In this document: positions 8,990 to 19,191 of the stretch, one piece after another
Layout: every line of letters starts with the position of its first letter
How positions within the stretch are numbered: the stretch's first letter is position 1
Assembly (NCBI GenBank): GCA_029262535.1
Contig: JAJCZF010000073.1
Location: 1-64,000, forward strand
Origin: Deltaproteobacteria bacterium
GTDB lineage: Bacteria > Desulfobacterota > GWC2-55-46 > JAJCZF01
Length of the DNA: 64,000 nt
Direction of reading: 5' to 3'
Translations under genes and position numbers: made by a program
The notes under the pieces: model-generated
What the model saw: only the letters and a program-made list of their open reading frames with translations
What the model was told of the DNA's origin: nothing
Databases searched by the model: none

Positions 8990-10648
8990 TTAACGCTTGA
9001 GGTTTACCAGTTCGTTCAGTATCTCGTCGGTCGTGGTGATGACCCTTGAGTTTGCCTGAAAACCTCGTTGCGCAGTTATCATCTTTACGAACTCTTCGGC
9101 GATATCTACTGTGGATAGCTCCAAAGAGCTTGAATGAATAAGTCCTAATCCGCCGGTTGAAGCGGTGCCCACAAGTGCGGTGCCGGAGCTATTGGACTCT
9201 GCGAAAAGATTGCCCCCGACCTTTTCGAGCCCCTGGGCATTTGTGAAGTCGGCCATAGCGACCTGTGCGAGCGCCCTACTTATACCATTACTATATATTC
9301 CCATAACTACACCATCTTTGTCAACAAAAGTACGTTGCAAGGTGCCTACCGGATAGCCGTCCTGGTTCTGCTGGAAGACGAATGAATCTTCGCTATACTG
9401 GGTCACTCCCGTCAGGCCGTCCGAGCCTTCGGTTATGGAATTACCGAAATCAAATGAGATTACCTGACCCTGCGTCGGGCCTCCGGCAAATTCGAAACCG
9501 CCACTGGTCGTATTGTATGTAATGGCGCTCTCCGAATTAAGCGCGCCGCCGGTCGAAAAGTCGAGCGTGCCCTGCGCCTGTATTTCGGTCACCGCGTTTG
9601 TGCTGTCTTCGCCCTCTACAACCGCGAACCATTCCCATGTATTACCGGTTGCCGCGATGTCGGACTTTCTAAAGTAGACCGAGACCTGGTGCGGGTTTCC
9701 AAGGGAATCGTAGACCGTTACGGCTGTTGAGAAATTTGATGTCTGGACCGGGTTTCCAACGTCGAAATTACCGGCTGTTACGTCCGAGCTGTCCATCACC
9801 CCGCCGGCTATCAGACCTGAATCGACGGCGGTAAAACCCAGTGTATCGGCGATATTCGAAGTGGACCAGTTGAGTTCCAGATCGACATTGGTCGTATCCG
9901 ATGTAATATTAAATGTTCCGGTAATAGGGGTATAGGCTACCGAGAATTTCGTGCCGGGGGCCTTGGCCTCAAGCGCGGTCTTTATGGCTGCGGCTACCTC
10001 TTCACCGGTATATGCCTGCCCTTCTACAAGTCCGTCGTCCGTTATAAGGCTCGCACTATACTGAGTCGCCGCGCCGAGCGGGTCTAGCGTTATATCGATG
10101 GTGTCGTTTACGCCCAACTCAAAGACAAAACCTGAGACGTCGCTATTGGAATCAAGGTTAGCGACCATATCTATGGCCGTGCTTGATCTCGGCTGTACCG
10201 GGGCGAAGTCGAGCTGTATGTCGCTCGTTGCGCTGCCGATATTACCGGCGCTATCGGCCAGGTAACCCTGAAGCACATTTTGACTCGGATCGACCAGAAG
10301 GCCGCTCTTATCAAAGCTGAATTGGCCGGCGCGAGTATAATAGGTCGAACCCGCGCCGTTTTTCACTACAAAGAAGCCGTCGCCTTCGATGGCCATGTCC
10401 GTCGCGCTCGAAGTGCTTTCCACTCCGCCCTGTGAGAAGACCGGATCTATCGAACCGGTCATGACGCCGAGCCCAAGCTGGTTGGACCCGCTAAGCGAGC
10501 TGAGATTTTGACTCATAAGATCGTTAAAGCTTACCCGGCTTCCCTTGAAACCTATCGTATTCATATTGGATAAATTATTGCCGATTACCGACATTGAATT
10601 CATATTGGCCTTTACGCCGCTCGTCCCTGAGAATAGTGATGATAACAT
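8990..10648 (-). CDS. flgE: Flagellar hook protein FlgE
   Basis: MLSSLFSGTSGVKANMNSMSVIGNNLSNMNTIGFKGSRVSFNDL and C-terminal MITAQRGFQANSRVITTTDEILNELVNLKR; start trimmed from 10699. Confidence 0.95.
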   Translation of the reverse strand: MLSSLFSGTSGVKANMNSMSVIGNNLSNMNTIGFKGSRVSFNDLMSQNLSSLSGSNQLGLGVMTGSIDPVFSQGGVESTSSATDMAIEGDGFFVVKNGAGSTYYTRAGQFSFDKSGLLVDPSQNVLQGYLADSAGNIGSATSDIQLDFAPVQPRSSTAIDMVANLDSNSDVSGFVFELGVNDTIDITLDPLGAATQYSASLITDDGLVEGQAYTGEEVAAAIKTALEAKAPGTKFSVAYTPITGTFNITSDTTNVDLELNWSTSNIADTLGFTAVDSGLIAGGVMDSSDVTAGNFDVGNPVQTSNFSTAVTVYDSLGNPHQVSVYFRKSDIAATGNTWEWFAVVEGEDSTNAVTEIQAQGTLDFSTGGALNSESAITYNTTSGGFEFAGGPTQGQVISFDFGNSITEGSDGLTGVTQYSEDSFVFQQNQDGYPVGTLQRTFVDKDGVVMGIYSNGISRALAQVAMADFTNAQGLEKVGGNLFAESNSSGTALVGTASTGGLGLIHSSSLELSTVDIAEEFVKMITAQRGFQANSRVITTTDEILNELVNLKR

Positions 10649-10699
10649 TTTATGGCTCCTTTCAATTGAGCACTGGGGTAGACGTCCCTTTCTACCCAT

Positions 10700-11377
10700 T
10701 TATAGCGAACTCTCCCGAATCTCGTTTATGCTGTTATAATTAACCTTCTGTCCATTTATCAAGAGGAAAGGCGTATCGTTCTCAAATACAACGCCCTCGA
10801 CCGTGTCTATCATATAGCTATCGGCTCCAACTCTGGAACCGTCTCTATTCGTGCCCATTACGGCATAGCTGTAGTTGCCTGCCGGAAGTTGGTTTCCGTC
10901 ATTGTCCATGCCGTCCCATGTGAGACTTGCGGGGCCTATACCCATATGGCCCGCTTCGATGGCGCGAACCGGAGTGCCTAGATGGTTGTATATATTTACG
11001 CTGACCGAATCGGCCCTGTCGCTCATAACAAAGTCCATCCGGGCCGTGCCGCCCTCGGCGAGTTCAAGGCCGCTTCCGGGAAGTTTTACTTCCTTACCGA
11101 TCAGCCCGGCGACATTGAGATTTTTCATATTAACAAGAGACGAACTCATCGTCTCCATATTGCTACTCATATTCGTAATGCCCTCAAGCGTGCTGAACTG
11201 TGCCATCTGCGCGATAAAGTCGGTATTCTTCAATGGATCGAGCGGGTCCTGATACTCAAGCTGGACCGCGAGTAGTTTGAGAAACTCGTCCTTGCCGAGG
11301 TCATCGGCCTTTGTTGCCGCCTCAATCGAAGCAGGATTCTGCCCGCTCATAAATGAATTTATTGATGATGTATCCAT
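10700..11377 (-). CDS. flgD: Flagellar hook assembly protein FlgD
   Basis: LGKDEFLKLLAVQLEYQDPLDPLKNTDFIAQMAQFSTLE. Confidence 0.96.
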   Translation of the reverse strand: MDTSSINSFMSGQNPASIEAATKADDLGKDEFLKLLAVQLEYQDPLDPLKNTDFIAQMAQFSTLEGITNMSSNMETMSSSLVNMKNLNVAGLIGKEVKLPGSGLELAEGGTARMDFVMSDRADSVSVNIYNHLGTPVRAIEAGHMGIGPASLTWDGMDNDGNQLPAGNYSYAVMGTNRDGSRVGADSYMIDTVEGVVFENDTPFLLINGQKVNYNSINEIRESSL

Positions 11378-11470
11378 AATCCTCTACCGCCTTCCATGGC
11401 ATTCGTTAAGATTGATCTTTACTATAAAGCGCTTCATATCTCCGTCGCGGGCTACAAGTCCGCAGGCGGT

Positions 11471-11510
11471 TAAGAACTCTCTGCGCGAAAGAAGAGCACA
11501 CCTGTGTGCT
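11471..11510. repeat. Hairpin element, GAAAGAAG type, abutting fliK stop
   Basis: taagaactctctgcgcgaaagaAGAGCACACCTGTGTGCT, 5 nt before the fliK stop (cta 11516-11518). Confidence 0.9.
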
Positions 11511-11515
11511 GTGCG

Positions 11516-12820
11516 CTAGATAAAGAGGTCTACTTCCGCGTCTCCGGTCGCCTGCGTAGCTGCTGGCGGCACTATATCACTCTCATCCTCTAACAGACCC
11601 CGGGTAGAGCGGCGTGATTCGGCTCCTTTGTCGCCACCTCCCAGTTCGCCGCCCGCGTTCTGTTGAGTTTTAGCGTCTATCTCTACTATAATCTCGTCCA
11701 CCGAAAGGCCCTGTGCCTCAAGCGAGCTCTTTAAGGTAGCTATATTGGCTTCGAGCGTCTCCTTAACCAACGGGTTCTCCGCCTTAAGTACGGCCTTTAC
11801 GATATTATCTTTCATCTCAATATCGATCTTCATCTTGCCCAGTTCCGGCGGGGTCAAGGTGATGGTCGCCTTCTTAAGCCCTAACCTCATCAGTACGGTA
11901 AGGCGCGATGTCGCCGTCTTTACCAGTACGCGTTCAAGGGCTTCTTTCGTCATGGGAGCGCCTGCCCCTCTAGCGGCGGAGCTCTTTGAAGTCGAGGGCG
12001 CGCCCTTTATAGAAGTCAGATCGGTTGTGGCTCCGGCTCCGGCGCTATCTTTAATAGAAGCCGCAAGCAGTTCCTTTGTTGACGCCTGGCCAACCTTTAA
12101 AGACTCCGCCATCTCAATATCGGACGGGTTCAGGCCGGAGGCGCCGGTGCCCGCCGCGGCTGCCGCGATCTTTGCCTCTAGATTTCCACTGCCGCTTCCC
12201 TCTTCGGGGTTATCCGAGCTGTCGGCACTATCTCCTGCAAAGGCCTCGGCTGCTGCCTCGGTCTCTGCTACACTTACGGCCTCTTGGGCAGCGGCTTCTT
12301 TCGTTGCTTCTTTAGTTGCTTCCGCCGCCGCTTCCCTGGTGATATTTTGAGCGCTTTTTTGAGTCGTGCTATCTGACTTTGAATTTAGCGCGGCCTCGGT
12401 CGCTCCCTTTTCAGCCCTCTTAGATTCGGTCGCGGCCTGGCGAGACTCTTTCATATTCTCACTTGAATTATTAATATCTTTATCAACTCCGGTCCTTGCT
12501 TTTGACTCGGCACCGGCTGTAAAATCTTTCGTTCCTGCCCCTGCTCCTACTTCGGCGGCGGTTTTTTCCGAGAAAGAGCTTGCGTTTGAAGTTGCCGCCT
12601 CGTGTACCGATGAGAAAGACGGCTCAAGCTTTGTATCGGAATGCAGCGCGAATCTATTTTCGGGCATCACCTCCGGAGCGAGAAATGGATAGATACTCAG
12701 GAGAAATTCCTTCTCAAACTCTTTTGAGATGGGCCCGTCGTCATTTGGCCTGGAAAAAGAGTTCTTCTCTCTGCCTGCTGGTGTAGAGCTAATCAGTTCA
12801 AATCCGTTTGCCTGTGTCAT
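11516..12820 (-). CDS. fliK: Flagellar hook-length control protein FliK
   Basis: Ala/Glu-rich low-complexity N-terminus and Flg_hook-type C-terminus (LTPPELGKMKIDIEMKDNIVKAVLKAENPLVKETLEANIATLKSSLEAQGLSVDEI). Confidence 0.9.
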   Translation of the reverse strand: MTQANGFELISSTPAGREKNSFSRPNDDGPISKEFEKEFLLSIYPFLAPEVMPENRFALHSDTKLEPSFSSVHEAATSNASSFSEKTAAEVGAGAGTKDFTAGAESKARTGVDKDINNSSENMKESRQAATESKRAEKGATEAALNSKSDSTTQKSAQNITREAAAEATKEATKEAAAQEAVSVAETEAAAEAFAGDSADSSDNPEEGSGSGNLEAKIAAAAAGTGASGLNPSDIEMAESLKVGQASTKELLAASIKDSAGAGATTDLTSIKGAPSTSKSSAARGAGAPMTKEALERVLVKTATSRLTVLMRLGLKKATITLTPPELGKMKIDIEMKDNIVKAVLKAENPLVKETLEANIATLKSSLEAQGLSVDEIIVEIDAKTQQNAGGELGGGDKGAESRRSTRGLLEDESDIVPPAATQATGDAEVDLFI

Positions 12821-13377
12821 TTTGTCAGATCCTCTCCCGGTATTATACTTTGACCGAATCCCTCTGAAAGTATTGCAGCCCTGTCCGGCGCTACAAAGGC
12901 GAGCATCCTGCCCGACTTCCTGCTCTTCATCTTTTTAAGTATCCTTACGGCGAGCTCCGGCTCGACCTCGGTTATCCTCTTTGCGCCTTCCTCCGGCGGC
13001 ATATTCTCATAGACCTTTGCAAGGTCGCTTATCTGCTTCTGGTCGAGCTTTCTCATATTCTCCAATATTTCATTGAGCTTGGCGTTAGCCGTCTCAACGG
13101 CCCTCAGCCGTTCCTCTATCTCTAACTTTAACTTTTCAAGATTGCTCTCTTCTTCACGTAATCTTTCTTCGCGTTCGTTCAGTTCATTATTTCTGCGCGT
13201 CATGGCATCGAAAAGATCCTTGGGGCCCTCGTCGGCTATCGGTATTTCGTTATAATTATACTGGCTCCTGTCGTCGGCGGAGGCGGCAAGCGCCGGCACG
13301 GAAGGGAGCGTGGCAGTTATAAAGGCCGCAAAGGTCACTGCCGATAGATAAGGTCTTATTTTTATAATAATATTCAT
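12817..13377 (-). CDS. MotE/MgtE-N-like flagellar periplasmic protein
   Basis: Signal peptide, coiled coil, then LAKVYENMPPEEGAKRITEVEPELAVRILKKMKSRKSGRMLAFV. Confidence 0.75.
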   Translation of the reverse strand: MNIIIKIRPYLSAVTFAAFITATLPSVPALAASADDRSQYNYNEIPIADEGPKDLFDAMTRRNNELNEREERLREEESNLEKLKLEIEERLRAVETANAKLNEILENMRKLDQKQISDLAKVYENMPPEEGAKRITEVEPELAVRILKKMKSRKSGRMLAFVAPDRAAILSEGFGQSIIPGEDLTK

Positions 13378-13826
13378 TACTTAGTCTCGTTTACCTGCTT
13401 TGCGAACTTCGTTACGCTATGCTCGTCAAGTATCTTTATATCAAACTTCTCAGAGGCCTCTTTATACTCCTTGTGGCGTTTTTCCTTGAGATTTTCAAGG
13501 ACCTTCTTCTCCCTTGTGGCCTCGACCAGTTCAAGCCTCTTTGCCTCTGCCTTTTCCACGCACTCGGCAAGGATCAGGCGACACTCTGTGACCTGGGCCT
13601 TAACGCCGCTAAAGTAACCGTTATAGATGGCCAGTTGCGGCACTGTGAATTCGCCTTTTTCAACCATCAGGGCGCGCTCTCTTAATACACCGGCGTCGAG
13701 CTTCTCAAGGGCCTCTTCCTCCACCCTGACGGCGGCCTGAAGAACAGAAAATTCCTCTTTAAGCAAACCCTCGATCCTCTCGCGGTAGGTGAGTATCGAC
13801 TCCAGATTAAATCTGTATTGTTTCAC
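13377..13826 (-). CDS. fliJ: Flagellar export protein FliJ
   Basis: 149 aa coiled coil (FNLESILTYRERIEGLLKEEFSVLQ), adjacent to fliI. Confidence 0.88.
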   Translation of the reverse strand: MKQYRFNLESILTYRERIEGLLKEEFSVLQAAVRVEEEALEKLDAGVLRERALMVEKGEFTVPQLAIYNGYFSGVKAQVTECRLILAECVEKAEAKRLELVEATREKKVLENLKEKRHKEYKEASEKFDIKILDEHSVTKFAKQVNETK

Positions 13827-15147
13827 CGGTTGCCCCGTCCTTTAGATTGAGTTCATTCATGGCTCGCAGCGACTCGGTATAATCAACCTCTTCGTCTATC
13901 CATTGCGTAAGGAAGTTGTTTATGGCCGGAGTAGTGGCGATCGCGTAATCTATCTCCTGATTAGCGCCGTCTTTATAGGCTCCGATATTGATAAGGTCTT
14001 CGTTCTGCTTATGCGTCGCCAGTATGGTCCTGGTCCTCTGGGCGAGCCTTGCGTGCGCCTCCGGTACGATATCTATCATACAGCGGCTTGTCGAACCCAT
14101 TATATCGATAGCCGGGAAGTGGCCCTTACCGGCAAGCTCTCTGGAAAGAACAATATGGCCGTCGAGTATGGCCCTTGTCGTATCCGCTATCGGGTCGTTT
14201 ATGTCGTCGCCCTCTACAAGTACCGTATAGAAGCCCGTTATGGCCCCGGCGCCTTCGCATGTGCCGGAACGCTCAAGCAGCTTTGGCAGCATCCCGAAGA
14301 CCGACGGCGGATATGCCCTCGTCGTCGGCGGCTCGCCTACGGCAAGACCTATCTCGCGTTGAGCCATTGCAAAACGTGTTAAAGAGTCCATAAGTAGAAG
14401 GACCTGTTCGTCCTGATCCATAAAATATTCCGCTATCGTCATGGCGAGAAATGCCCCGCGCACGCGAAGTAGCGGCGGCTGGTCCGAAGTAACTACTACT
14501 ACGACCGAGTTCTTCAGCCCCTCTTTAAGGTCTTTATCTAAAAATTCGTTTACCTCGCGCCCTCTTTCGCCGATAAGCGCGATGACGTTGACATCGGCCG
14601 TTGTACTTCTGGCCATCATGCCCATGAGAACACTCTTACCAACGCCGGAGCCCGCGAATATTCCGAGCCTCTGGCCAGCGCCGACCGTCAGCAGGCCGTT
14701 TATGGCCTTTACGCCCACGTCGAGAGGTTTTTCGATCCTGCGTCTAAGTAGCGGGTTCGGGGCCTCGCGGTAGAGGTCGTAGTCGGCCTCCCTCTTAATC
14801 GGGCCGAGTCCGTCGATTGGATTGCCCAGCCCGTCGATAACGCGACCGAGAAACTCCTTGCTGAGACGAACCCTCGCCCTGTGGCCGAGCCTCTCAATGC
14901 GTGAACCTGGGCCTAAACCGCGTGTATCTCCAAGCGGCATCATCAGGACCTTTCCCTCGGAAAAGCCTACGACTTCGCAGACGACCGGCTTGCGGTCGCT
15001 CGGGAATACCCGGCATAACTCGCCGATATTCAGACCAACGCCAACGCCTTCGATTACCAAACCTATTACTCTGGTAACCTTGCCCTGGACCTTTATCGGG
15101 TCTGCCTCGTTAACGGCATTTTTTAAGAGTTCAAGCTTCATTTCCAA
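13807..15147 (-). CDS. fliI: Flagellum-specific ATPase FliI
   Basis: GIFAGSGVGKSVLMGMMAR Walker A; F1-like ATPase; 446 aa. Confidence 0.97.
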   Translation of the reverse strand: MEMKLELLKNAVNEADPIKVQGKVTRVIGLVIEGVGVGLNIGELCRVFPSDRKPVVCEVVGFSEGKVLMMPLGDTRGLGPGSRIERLGHRARVRLSKEFLGRVIDGLGNPIDGLGPIKREADYDLYREAPNPLLRRRIEKPLDVGVKAINGLLTVGAGQRLGIFAGSGVGKSVLMGMMARSTTADVNVIALIGERGREVNEFLDKDLKEGLKNSVVVVVTSDQPPLLRVRGAFLAMTIAEYFMDQDEQVLLLMDSLTRFAMAQREIGLAVGEPPTTRAYPPSVFGMLPKLLERSGTCEGAGAITGFYTVLVEGDDINDPIADTTRAILDGHIVLSRELAGKGHFPAIDIMGSTSRCMIDIVPEAHARLAQRTRTILATHKQNEDLINIGAYKDGANQEIDYAIATTPAINNFLTQWIDEEVDYTESLRAMNELNLKDGATGETIQI

Positions 15148-15844
15148 CAGACTCCATCATTGTCTTCTCTATGGCCTTTAGTGATTTCTTTAGATTCACA
15201 TGGACCTCGGCTTTATTATTCTCGATATTACAGCCGCCTCGGTCGAGCTCTTCGTTTGTTCTTAATTTAATGCCCCTCGTCGTCTGCAGCTCTTCGACAA
15301 ATTCAGGCCTGTGGAGCCTCAAGTGCTCAAGGTCCGAGGGATTTAGTTCTACCAGGAGGCACTCGGTCTCAACTATCGCCTCAATCGCCGAGTTCAGTAC
15401 GTTATATATGACGTCGCGGTTCGTTTCCAGTTCGGCGCATACGACCCTTTCGGCAACGGAGCTTACGATATCGACAATCTCCGTCTCCTGCTCTTTATAG
15501 TAGTTGGCCTTATATGTCACAAGTTCTTCTATCATTGTCGAAAGCCTGCCCGTAAGTACGTCGATCGTTTCGGCTGCTGAACCAAGCCCCGCCTCTTCTC
15601 CCGCCCTAAAACCCTTTTCGTATGCCTCGCGCTCTATCGTTTCAAGCTTCGAGTGGTGTGTCTCGTCCTCAGTGCGTATCTGCTCCTGAAGCTCTTTTAA
15701 TGCATCCTCTTCACGCTCTTTCTCTTCTTGAAGCTTCTTTAGACCCCGTAACATCTGATCCGAGAGCACGGGTTTCATCTTCATCGCCTTTACGGACTTT
15801 ATATTGTCCTTCTTATATACATTCGATTTAGACGAGAGCATCAT
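15131..15844 (-). CDS. fliH: Flagellar assembly protein FliH
   Basis: Charged N-terminus, FliH/HrpE-like C-terminus; between fliG and fliI. Confidence 0.9.
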   Translation of the reverse strand: MMLSSKSNVYKKDNIKSVKAMKMKPVLSDQMLRGLKKLQEEKEREEDALKELQEQIRTEDETHHSKLETIEREAYEKGFRAGEEAGLGSAAETIDVLTGRLSTMIEELVTYKANYYKEQETEIVDIVSSVAERVVCAELETNRDVIYNVLNSAIEAIVETECLLVELNPSDLEHLRLHRPEFVEELQTTRGIKLRTNEELDRGGCNIENNKAEVHVNLKKSLKAIEKTMMESVGNEA

Positions 15845-16829
15845 CGGCTCCGTCTCCTACGGCCATGACCTCGCCTTCGCTCATGAGCCTTCTTACGATC
15901 CTTACTATCTCAAGCTGCGCGTTGTTGACCTCCGAGAGCTTTACCGGTCCTCTCGTCTCCATGTCGTCGGTGAGCATCTCTCTTGCGCGTTCGCTCATAT
16001 TCGAGAGGAACTTGTCGGAGAGATCTTCCTCAGCCGTCTTGAGTGCGAGGATGAGCTGATCGTTGGTGATATCCTTGAGTATGCGCTGTATGCCTCTGTC
16101 GTCTACCTTGCCGATATCGACGAAGGTGAACATATTTTCCTGTATCTCGTTTGCCAGTTCCGCGTTCTTGCCCTCTATGGTAGAGAGTATCTCCGTCTCG
16201 GTCTGGCGATCTATCTGGTTAAGTATCTCCGCCGCCGCCTTTACGCCGCCAAGGGCCGTCGTCTGCGTGCCGATCGTTCCGGCGAGGTTCTGGCTAATAG
16301 CTTCTTCAAGCTCGTCGAGCGCGCCGGGGGCAAGGGTCTCCATCGTGGCTATCCTTGTAACGACATCGACCCTCGTCCTGGGGTCGAAGAATGTCAGTAT
16401 CTGCGCCGACTGGTCCGGCCCGAGGTTGGACATAATAACGGCTATGGTCTGCGGGTGTTCGTTCTTTATAAAATCGGCGACTACACGCGAGTTCATCTGC
16501 TTAAGCGACTCTATGCCGCCCTGGTCGGACCTTCTGCCGATACGCTTGAGTATCTCGGCGGCCTTTTCAGGGCCGAGCGCCTTGAGGATAACCGACTTTA
16601 TATAGTCGTCCACATCGACAGGGACATTTTCGAGAAGGGCCTCTTTTTCAAACTCTTCGGCTACCAACTCAAAGACTTCCTTTGAGGCGTCCACGACCTC
16701 GCCCATCTTTCTTCCGACGGCCTGTATATCTCCGGGGTCAAAATATTTTATGACCTCGGCCGCGGCTTCCTCGCCTATATAAGCCATAAAGATGGCTGCC
16801 TTTTCAGGTCCTTTGATCTCTTTTTCCAT
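15828..16829 (-). CDS. fliG: Flagellar motor switch protein FliG
   Basis: 333 aa; EHPQTIAVIMSNLGPDQSAQIL signature. Confidence 0.97.
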   Translation of the reverse strand: MEKEIKGPEKAAIFMAYIGEEAAAEVIKYFDPGDIQAVGRKMGEVVDASKEVFELVAEEFEKEALLENVPVDVDDYIKSVILKALGPEKAAEILKRIGRRSDQGGIESLKQMNSRVVADFIKNEHPQTIAVIMSNLGPDQSAQILTFFDPRTRVDVVTRIATMETLAPGALDELEEAISQNLAGTIGTQTTALGGVKAAAEILNQIDRQTETEILSTIEGKNAELANEIQENMFTFVDIGKVDDRGIQRILKDITNDQLILALKTAEEDLSDKFLSNMSERAREMLTDDMETRGPVKLSEVNNAQLEIVRIVRRLMSEGEVMAVGDGADDALV

Positions 16830-18460
16830 TACATTAAGTCATCCCCTGACACCGGACCTTTGTCCTTAAGCCAGTTTTTGAGTATTGCAGACGATTGCTG
16901 CGGGTTAGCCATTACCATGGCCCTGATGCTCTTCTTCCTTCTCGCCTCCGGCGTCATGGGTCTGGAAAGGTCCTCTTCCTCTTCGCCTTCCATCTCCATA
17001 GCCATCTCCATCGCCTCAAGCTCTTCCGCGCTGATGGGCACACCGTCGGGCGTTACCATGATCTCGGTCGGAGGCGGAGGTGTCAGTAACTTCTTCATCG
17101 TCGGGCGGACAAAGAGCAGAAGTATCAGCAAGGCTATCAGCACTATTGAGCCGTACTTGATCATCATCGCAAGGTACTGATCGAGGAAGCTCAGTTCAAT
17201 CTCTGCGAAATCCACGGTCTCCATCTCGCCAAAGCGTATATTTACGACCTCTACGGTGTCGCCGCGCGAATCTACGATGCCTACCGCGCCCTTTACAAGA
17301 TCCTTGAACTTCAAGATATCTTCATCGCTACGCGCTTCATAGTCGCGCGTTTCATTGCCCTCTTCGTCCTTATTATTTATATATGAACCGTCGACCAGTA
17401 CGGCGACGCTAAGCCGTTTTATCACGCCGGTCGGGGCTATCTTCTTGCTTATGATCTTGCTTATCTCGTAGTTAATGGTCTCTTTCTGTTTTTCACTTCC
17501 GGAAGTAGCCGACCCGCCGCCGGGAATTTGCTCTCCGGGTACGTTCGAGACCACTCCGGGTACGCCGCCGAATGCGCCGCCGGTGGACTTTTCCTTGCTC
17601 GACTGCTCGCTCCTGACCACTGCGCCGTCGGGATCGAACTTCTCTTCGGTCATTTCAAGCTTGGTAAAGTCTACTTCAGCCGATACACGCGCTATGACCT
17701 TGCCGATGCCGAGGACCGGCTCAAGTATATATTCAACCCTCTTTACGAGGGCCTTTTCTACATTCGTCTGGTATTCAAACTGGGTGGCGGTAAGTACCGA
17801 TGTACTCTCTTCGTCCTCGTCGCGGCTGAGCAGGTTGCCCATAACGTCAACTACCGTTACATTTGCCGTCTCAAGGCCGTCGATAGAGGCCGAGACCAGG
17901 TTAACGACACCCTTTACCTGCGCCCGAGTGAGCGTCCTGCCCTTGACTAACTTAAGTACTACGGATGCGCGCGCCAGATCGCCGCGTTTTGCAAAGAGTC
18001 TTTTTTCAGGGGTGACGATGTGAACGCGCGCGCTCTCGACCTCGTTAAGAGAGCTTATGGTGCGCGAAAGTTCGCCCTGAAGGGCGCGTTGATAGTTGAC
18101 CTTCTGAACAAACTCGGTTACGCCGAAACCGGTACGGTCGAATATCTCAAAGCCTACGCCTCCGCCCTTTACAAGGCCGGCGCCGGCGACATCCATTCTC
18201 GCCTCGTAGAGCGCGTCTACCGGTACGGAGATCGCGCCTCTGTCGTCGAGTTGATAGGGTACGTTGGTATCTTTTAAGCGTTCGACGATGAGAGCCGCGT
18301 CTTCCTGCGTAAGATCTTTATAGAGGACCTTGTACTCGGTCTGCATAGACCAGAGTAAGGCTACTATCGCAACGCTAAGGACTATGGCTGTGATGCCGCC
18401 CATGGCGACCTTTTGGGCCATTGTCCTTTCTTTTAACCAGTCGAGTATTTTATTTGGCAT
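16829..18460 (-). CDS. fliF: Flagellar MS-ring protein FliF
   Basis: 543 aa with two TM regions, FliF core (RALQGELSRTISSLNEVESARVHIVTPEKRLF). Confidence 0.97.
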   Translation of the reverse strand: MPNKILDWLKERTMAQKVAMGGITAIVLSVAIVALLWSMQTEYKVLYKDLTQEDAALIVERLKDTNVPYQLDDRGAISVPVDALYEARMDVAGAGLVKGGGVGFEIFDRTGFGVTEFVQKVNYQRALQGELSRTISSLNEVESARVHIVTPEKRLFAKRGDLARASVVLKLVKGRTLTRAQVKGVVNLVSASIDGLETANVTVVDVMGNLLSRDEDEESTSVLTATQFEYQTNVEKALVKRVEYILEPVLGIGKVIARVSAEVDFTKLEMTEEKFDPDGAVVRSEQSSKEKSTGGAFGGVPGVVSNVPGEQIPGGGSATSGSEKQKETINYEISKIISKKIAPTGVIKRLSVAVLVDGSYINNKDEEGNETRDYEARSDEDILKFKDLVKGAVGIVDSRGDTVEVVNIRFGEMETVDFAEIELSFLDQYLAMMIKYGSIVLIALLILLLFVRPTMKKLLTPPPPTEIMVTPDGVPISAEELEAMEMAMEMEGEEEEDLSRPMTPEARRKKSIRAMVMANPQQSSAILKNWLKDKGPVSGDDLM

Positions 18461-18464
18461 CTTA

Positions 18465-18764
18465 TTATACCTGCGTTCTCATTACTTCTTCGTAAGCGGA
18501 AACAATCTTATTCCTGACCTGAACCATAAGCTGAAAAGATACTCCTGCCTTTTCAATGGCTATCATCGTCTCGTGCAAAGAGGCCTCGCCCTCGGCAAGT
18601 TTTTCGACCGACTTGCCGGCGTCTTTCTGGGCCGTATTGACCTTATTGATCGTATCTTTTAGAAGCTTTGAAAAGTCTACCTTCTCTCCACCAGGTTTTT
18701 CACCGCCCGGCGGGGTTACTCCCGGCAGCCCGGCGCCGCCTAATCCTTTTATATTATCGATCAT
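18465..18764 (-). CDS. fliE: Flagellar hook-basal body protein FliE
   Basis: 99 aa; GEASLHETMIAIEKAGVSFQLMVQVRNKIVSAYEEVMRTQV. Confidence 0.96.
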   Translation of the reverse strand: MIDNIKGLGGAGLPGVTPPGGEKPGGEKVDFSKLLKDTINKVNTAQKDAGKSVEKLAEGEASLHETMIAIEKAGVSFQLMVQVRNKIVSAYEEVMRTQV

Positions 18765-18769
18765 CTTAA

Positions 18770-19189
18770 TTATCTCCCGAGATCCAGCGCTTTCATCTTC
18801 ATATCTTTTGCGCTCTTAAAGGCCGTTACATTGGCCTCGTATGCGCGCATCGCGCTTATCATATTTACCATCTCTTCAACGACATTCACATTAGGAAGCG
18901 TCAGGTAACCCTCTTCGTTAGAGTCGGGATGGCCCGGCTCATATACGACCTTCATCGGCCTTGGGTCTTCTATTATTCCATTAACCATTACCGGGACATT
19001 CGCCTCGGCGCCGGGAGTAAGCATATCCTTAAAGTTCGGGGCGGCGGCAAAGAGAACGTCGCGTCTTTTGTAGGCTTCTCCGTTCGGTCCGCGTGTCGTA
19101 TTAACGTTGGCGATATTACTCGATATCGTATTGAGCCTTACTCTTTGGGCGGCCATTCCGGAAGCCGCAACATCAAAATCCTTAAACAT
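18770..19189 (-). CDS. flgC: Flagellar basal-body rod protein FlgC
   Basis: DVAASGMAAQRVRLNTISSNIANVNTTRGPNGEAYKRRDV. Confidence 0.96.
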   Translation of the reverse strand: MFKDFDVAASGMAAQRVRLNTISSNIANVNTTRGPNGEAYKRRDVLFAAAPNFKDMLTPGAEANVPVMVNGIIEDPRPMKVVYEPGHPDSNEEGYLTLPNVNVVEEMVNMISAMRAYEANVTAFKSAKDMKMKALDLGR

Positions 19190-19191
19190 AA

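Noticed and set aside
11516-11524. Idea that a hairpin element truncated fliK
   Set aside because: The FliK C-terminus looks complete past the Flg_hook domain and the stop lies outside the palindrome; the element abuts but does not obviously truncate it.
12076-12350. Ala/Arg/Leu-rich ORFs opposite fliK
   Set aside because: Produced by the low-complexity Ala/Glu-rich fliK codons read antisense.
145-18662. Many plus-strand ORFs of 60-290 aa over the flagellar cluster (for example 15804..16685, 1531..2001, 3164..3604, 7031..7639)
   Set aside because: They lie opposite confidently identified flagellar genes, have no recognisable domains and show mirror composition of the sense codons; shadow ORFs.
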